11,008 bases of DNA from Helicobacter sp. Lineage in GTDB: Bacteria; Campylobacterota; Campylobacteria; Campylobacterales; Helicobacteraceae. A model generated the notes under the pieces. It did not search any database. It saw only the letters and a program-made list of their open reading frames with translations, and was not told the origin of the DNA. This document shows, one piece after another, positions 7,895 through 11,008 of the stretch. The stretch's first letter is position 1. Every line of letters starts with the position of its first letter. The stretch covers positions 1 to 11,008 of the forward strand of contig JARHZY010000084.1 of NCBI GenBank assembly GCA_029264655.1, given 5' to 3'. The translations under genes and the position numbers were made by a program.

Positions 7895-7903
7895 AACCCC
7901 TTG

Positions 7904-8389
7904 CTATGCCATTATCGCACTATTATGTAGCATTTGGGCATCTATAACCGCATCTCTTACTTGCTCTTCTAAACTTTTCTCTCTAGGGTGTCTATCAACA
8001 CCATCAAAAAATGTATGAAATGCCCATATAAAAGCCGCTGAATAATAAAAATTAAACAACACATTTATAATCCCCTGCTCTACACCACCTTTGTTTTGCA
8101 ATAAAACACTACACCCAACCACAAAGCCAATAACCAACCCAACAATGAGTATAATAGTAAGCTTTCTTTTGATATTTTGGAATTTTGCGAGTTCGTTTTT
8201 TCCATATGCTATTGCTTCGTTTGCTTTTACAAGAAAACATGATTCACACACTATTTTATCAAACCATTTAAGCTGCTTTTGCACACAAGATTTGCAAAGC
8301 CCACCATTACATACACTGCAGGTATTCACAGCTGCAGTATCATGGTGAATAATATAATTTATAACAATCCTTTCATCTCTGTATAACAT
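7904..8389 (-). CDS. B-box-like zinc-finger protein with two membrane helices, function unknown
   Basis: A 161-residue protein. Residues 15-51 carry a zinc-binding pattern of the B-box type seen in small bacterial membrane proteins: HHDTAAV, then C24-S-V-C27, C32-K-S-C35 and C48-E-S-C51. The usual first Cys of such domains (C-x-x-H) appears to be Asn/Tyr here. A charged linker follows, then helices at about 76-97 and 106-128, and a hydrophilic tail with acidic and basic residues (EKSLEEQVRDAV). The zinc finger should be cytoplasmic. It is transcribed against hisJ and appears coupled to a small membrane gene nine bases downstream. No ribosome binding site is obvious before ATG 8389, so a different start is possible; the upstream DNA holds a run of nine A (T9 on this strand) at 8443-8451. 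Function is unknown. Confidence 0.72.
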   Translation of the reverse strand: MLYRDERIVINYIIHHDTAAVNTCSVCNGGLCKSCVQKQLKWFDKIVCESCFLVKANEAIAYGKNELAKFQNIKRKLTIILIVGLVIGFVVGCSVLLQNKGGVEQGIINVLFNFYYSAAFIWAFHTFFDGVDRHPREKSLEEQVRDAVIDAQMLHNSAIMA

Positions 8390-9079
8390 TGTATATTACA
8401 CTAAGCTATATGTAGGAATAAAAACTTAGCATCTTATTTTACAAAAAAAAACAAATCAAGCGAGTAAAAAAACTACAAAAAAATATATAGCTAAAAACAA
8501 GCAAATAGCAAAAAGCTAATACTTTATATACTTATGGTTAAGGCATGCTATAAGCATATAGAGCCAAATACCTAAAAGAATGCAAAACTACAATATAAAA
8601 ACAATAATTTGCTAAAACGCAATAAGCCTACCCTAAAGCATAGAATCTACCATGCAAAACAAACTTTGCTAGCTATCATGCAAGGTTTGCCTGCAATTAT
8701 AATACATTCTAAGAGATAACTAGATAACGATAAAAGCTATAACTAGATTCTATAATATGCCTTTTGCTAAGGTATGTATAAAGCCACGTATTTTATAAAT
8801 TAAATGGGTGATAAACACATTAGATTATAAATAAATGAGTAACCCCGCCCTTTACAACAAACAAGTATATAAACAATAAGTAATAAAAAGCTTTACAATA
8901 AAGAAGCTATATTTAGAATCTTTATAACTTGCTATTACAAAAAGAAATATATAAAGCATATGTAAAATTTCATAAAATGCCTTAAATAAAATGCTTATTT
9001 TATTGCAAATGCTATATATTTTAAAAAGTAAAATTGAAACAAGATAATTATTTTAAATATATAGTAATTATATCTTTTC
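8390..9079. other. Gene-poor AT-rich region between divergent genes
   Basis: About 700 bases between the divergent zinc-finger and phosphoethanolamine transferase genes. I find no ORF with a start, ribosome binding site and coding character. The minus strand near 8570-8660 has a T-rich hydrophobic frame broken by stops, expected for such composition. There is an AT-only hairpin (AATAAAAT, loop GCTT, ATTTTATT) at 8985-9004 and three copies of the AGATTCTA octamer (8641, 8745, 8914). It may contain decayed genes, but none can be named. Confidence 0.4.
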
Positions 9080-9108
9080 TTGAAAATTACATAAACTTAG
9101 ATTATAAT
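9080..9108 (+). promoter_or_regulatory. Promoter of the phosphoethanolamine transferase gene (TTGAAA-17-TATAAT)
   Basis: TTGAAA at 9080-9085 and TATAAT at 9103-9108 are separated by exactly 17 bases, a near-consensus housekeeping promoter. Transcription would start near 9115, giving a leader of about 85 bases before ATG 9201. An imperfect dyad (AAGAT-AATTA at 9041-9050, TAATT-ATCTT at 9065-9076) ends four bases before the minus-35 box and could be an operator. Very AT-rich DNA yields such matches by chance, which lowers confidence. Confidence 0.5.
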
Positions 9109-9200
9109 TTTGCTGCAATTTAATAAATTATCTATAAATAAATGAAATATAAAATTTATCATATTAAATCTTGTATATTTTTATAATAAGGTATTAAGAC

Positions 9201-10907
9201 ATGAAAAAACTTTTTAAACATAAAACTACTATTAATTCTAGATTCTATTATTTAGTAATTATGAATGTTGTTTTAATGGGCTATGCTTCTAATCTTTTTG
9301 TCAATCGACCATTGAGTGAAATTTGCATAAAATTAGCATATTATTTAGCATTTAATATAGGTTTTTTAGGGCTTGTGTTTATAGCTATATCATTGATAAC
9401 AAATAAAAAGATTCAAACTATAATTATTAATTGCTTATTTATTTTTTGTGTATTCTTTGCATGTATTGAAATCTTTTTATATATGCAATTTCATTCTTTA
9501 ATGCAACCTCTATTTATGGATATATTTTTAAGCACAAATTTTAATGAAACAAAAGAATTTTTAAGTTTTTATGTAAATGCGAATTTACTAGAAGGTGGGG
9601 ATATGTCATATATTCCTTATGTTATTTTTAGCTTTGTTGTTATTAGCTTATTGTTTTTATATATAAAACTCCCTACAATATGTTTTTATAGCATACATAT
9701 TTTTATAATCTCTGGAATTTGTTTTGGAGTTAGTGTGGGAAAATACAAAAATTCAAATTCCTTATATAGATTTATAATTTCTCTTCAAGGGGCTAAATTA
9801 CAATCAGTTAATATAATTGTAAAACATAACAAATTTTTAGAATCCATGAAAGATTCTATCAAATTAATGAAAATTGCATTGCAAAATAATAATGGGGGGG
9901 GGGGGGGCAATCCTCCAAAAATTATAATTATAGTTGGTGAAAGCACACAAAGAGGATATATGGGGATCTATGGTTTTAGCCTTCCTACTACTCCAAATCT
10001 ACAAAGGCTAAAGGATAGTTCCAACTTATTTGTATTTAACGATATTGTATCGCCAGCTACTAGCACAAATGCCTCATTAGAAAAAGTATTAACTATGAGT
10101 TCTTATGAAAATGCAAATACTCCTTGGTATAATAATTTTAATATTATTGATTTAGCTAAAATTGCCAACTATAATACCATATGGATTAGTAATCAAGGAG
10201 CTTTTGGTAAATATGATAGAATAGCTACAAGTTTAATAAATAATGTTGATAAAATACTTTTCAATAAATATGTGGGTTTAGATGAAGAGATATTTCCCTT
10301 ATTAGATCTTGCAATGAAAGAAGAAAAAGATAAAAACTTATATATTATACATTTATCAGGAACACACTGGGGATACAATGTTAGATATTCAAACAAATAT
10401 AAAGTTTTTGATGAAATAAGTGTAAGTAAAATACAACAAAATTCCTATAAACTCAAACCAATAGAATCAAAAAATAAAGCAGATTATTTGAATGCTGTTC
10501 TTTATAATGACTTTGTTGTAAGCAATATTATGGAAAGATTCAAAGATGACAATGCAATAGTGTTTTACTTTAGTGATCATGGAGAAGAAGTATATGAATT
10601 TAGAAGTTTTGCTGGACATTCCATATCAGATTCTCGCTTTGCAGCAGAGATTCCGTTTGTAATATATGTAAGTGATAAATACAAACAATTATATCCAAAC
10701 AAAATAGAATTAATCAAAAAAGCACTCAATAAACCACAAATGAATGATGATTTCATATATTCATTTCTTGATATTTTAGACTTAAGAATTGATGGAGTTT
10801 TTGATAGCACTCGCAGTATATTTAGTAAAGATTATAATGCAAATAGAAAAAGATTAATTTATGGAGAGATAGATTATGATAAAGACCTAAAAATACATAA
10901 TAGATAA
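9201..10907 (+). CDS. Phase-variable phosphoethanolamine transferase (EptA/EptC/CptA family)
   Basis: Inner-membrane enzyme of the sulfatase-fold family that transfers phosphoethanolamine from phosphatidylethanolamine to lipid A or core sugars. The 568 residues begin with five helices near 16-33, 42-66, 72-95, 136-155 and 160-180, then a periplasmic catalytic domain. The metal/nucleophile motif is GEST at 246-249 (T249 the likely phosphorylated residue; E247 a ligand), continuing QRGYMGIYGF and TTPNL, which resembles CptA/EptC more than classical EptA. DHGE at 459-462 and H473 in AGHS complete the zinc site. A run of 14 G at 9894-9907 encodes five Gly at 232-236 between the two domains; this length keeps the frame open. 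With 13 G the protein stops after 241 residues, with 15 G after 246. AAGG at 9188-9191 supports the start. Target sugar or lipid A position is not determinable here; polymyxin resistance and altered immune recognition are known family outcomes. Confidence 0.92.
   Translation: MKKLFKHKTTINSRFYYLVIMNVVLMGYASNLFVNRPLSEICIKLAYYLAFNIGFLGLVFIAISLITNKKIQTIIINCLFIFCVFFACIEIFLYMQFHSLMQPLFMDIFLSTNFNETKEFLSFYVNANLLEGGDMSYIPYVIFSFVVISLLFLYIKLPTICFYSIHIFIISGICFGVSVGKYKNSNSLYRFIISLQGAKLQSVNIIVKHNKFLESMKDSIKLMKIALQNNNGGGGGNPPKIIIIVGESTQRGYMGIYGFSLPTTPNLQRLKDSSNLFVFNDIVSPATSTNASLEKVLTMSSYENANTPWYNNFNIIDLAKIANYNTIWISNQGAFGKYDRIATSLINNVDKILFNKYVGLDEEIFPLLDLAMKEEKDKNLYIIHLSGTHWGYNVRYSNKYKVFDEISVSKIQQNSYKLKPIESKNKADYLNAVLYNDFVVSNIMERFKDDNAIVFYFSDHGEEVYEFRSFAGHSISDSRFAAEIPFVIYVSDKYKQLYPNKIELIKKALNKPQMNDDFIYSFLDILDLRIDGVFDSTRSIFSKDYNANRKRLIYGEIDYDKDLKIHNR
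9894..9907 (+). repeat. Poly-G contingency tract (G14) inside the phosphoethanolamine transferase gene
   Basis: Fourteen consecutive G in otherwise strongly AT-rich DNA. Slipped-strand mispairing in such tracts drives phase variation in Campylobacter and Helicobacter. Frame analysis shows 14 G is ON, also 11 and 17; 13 G runs into TAA six codons after the tract and 15 G runs into TGA ten codons after it. The exact length may differ between cells and reads. Confidence 0.95.
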
Positions 10908-10981
10908 TAAATTACATGATTTAAATATTAATTCTAGCAACATTAAACAAAAACTAAGCTCAAGTTAATAGAACTGCATAT

Positions 10982-11002
10982 TGCTTTTATGCTATAAAAG
11001 CA
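10982..11002. repeat. AT-rich hairpin downstream of the phosphoethanolamine transferase gene
   Basis: TGCTTTTAT at 10982-10990, loop GCT, then ATAAAAGCA at 10994-11002: a perfect 9-bp stem with a 3-base loop, about 75 bases after the gene stop. No T-run follows on either strand, so it is not a textbook terminator, though it may still end or stabilise the transcript. The arm TGCTTTTAT is also in the inverted repeat at 7347-7358. Confidence 0.4.
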
Positions 11003-11008
11003 TTAAAA

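Noticed and set aside
7791..8348. Plus-strand hydrophobic ORFs opposite the zinc-finger gene
   Set aside because: They are antisense shadows: the minus strand carries the ordered CxxC motifs, two helices and a normal hydrophilic tail.
8443..8451. A9 run upstream of the zinc-finger gene as a phase-variable promoter spacer
   Set aside because: No paired minus-35 and minus-10 boxes with sensible spacing around it; A/T runs are common in this composition.
1..11008. CRISPR array, tRNA/rRNA, insertion sequence or prophage
   Set aside because: No regularly spaced repeats, no cloverleaf or rRNA signature, and no transposase, integrase or phage gene seen on either strand.

Overview
The window looks like part of the chromosome of an enterohepatic-type Helicobacter, or a close relative in the Campylobacterota. 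The evidence is a very AT-rich base composition, a fused ResB-CcsA (CcsBA) cytochrome c synthetase of the Helicobacter type, an arginase whose metal-site region resembles H. pylori RocF as I remember it, and a long poly-G contingency tract inside a surface-modification gene. The species assignment is an inference from gene content; no rRNA gene or other marker is present.

Layout. (1) Positions 1-358 hold the 3' end of an unidentified gene running in from the left edge. An ATGA overlap joins it to a 46-codon ORF carrying a G7 tract. About 450 bp of gene-poor, stop-rich DNA follows. (2) Positions 829-7179 hold five plus-strand genes with gaps of 12 to 68 bp, probably one operon or two: two tandem paralogous thioredoxin-fold exported proteins (the second a lipoprotein), CcsBA, an arginase (RocF) and a PHP-family histidinol-phosphatase (HisJ type). 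The first three form a cytochrome c maturation (System II) cassette: the thioredoxin-like proteins plausibly keep the apocytochrome CXXCH cysteines reduced, and CcsBA moves heme across the membrane and attaches it. The last two are amino-acid metabolism genes. (3) Positions 7180-7718 show no convincing gene but contain inverted repeats. (4) Positions 7719-8389, minus strand, hold an uncharacterised B-box-like zinc-finger protein with two membrane helices. Nine bases after it lies what looks like a small single-helix membrane protein gene, broken by a one-base frameshift at a GGGG run. (5) Positions 8390-9079 are about 700 bp of gene-poor AT-rich DNA. (6) Positions 9080-10907 hold a promoter and a phosphoethanolamine transferase gene of the EptA/EptC/CptA family, with a 14-G tract exactly at the junction between membrane and catalytic domains. 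At 14 G the gene is in frame (ON). One base more or fewer truncates it just before the catalytic domain. (7) The right edge holds an AT-rich hairpin.

The most notable points are the poly-G switch in the phosphoethanolamine transferase, the frameshifted small membrane gene beside the zinc-finger gene, and strong over-representation of the octamer AGATTCTA/TAGAATCT across coding and non-coding DNA. I do not see an obvious new defence system or large novel system here. The minus-strand zinc-finger/small-membrane-protein pair is the only gene set I cannot place in a known pathway.
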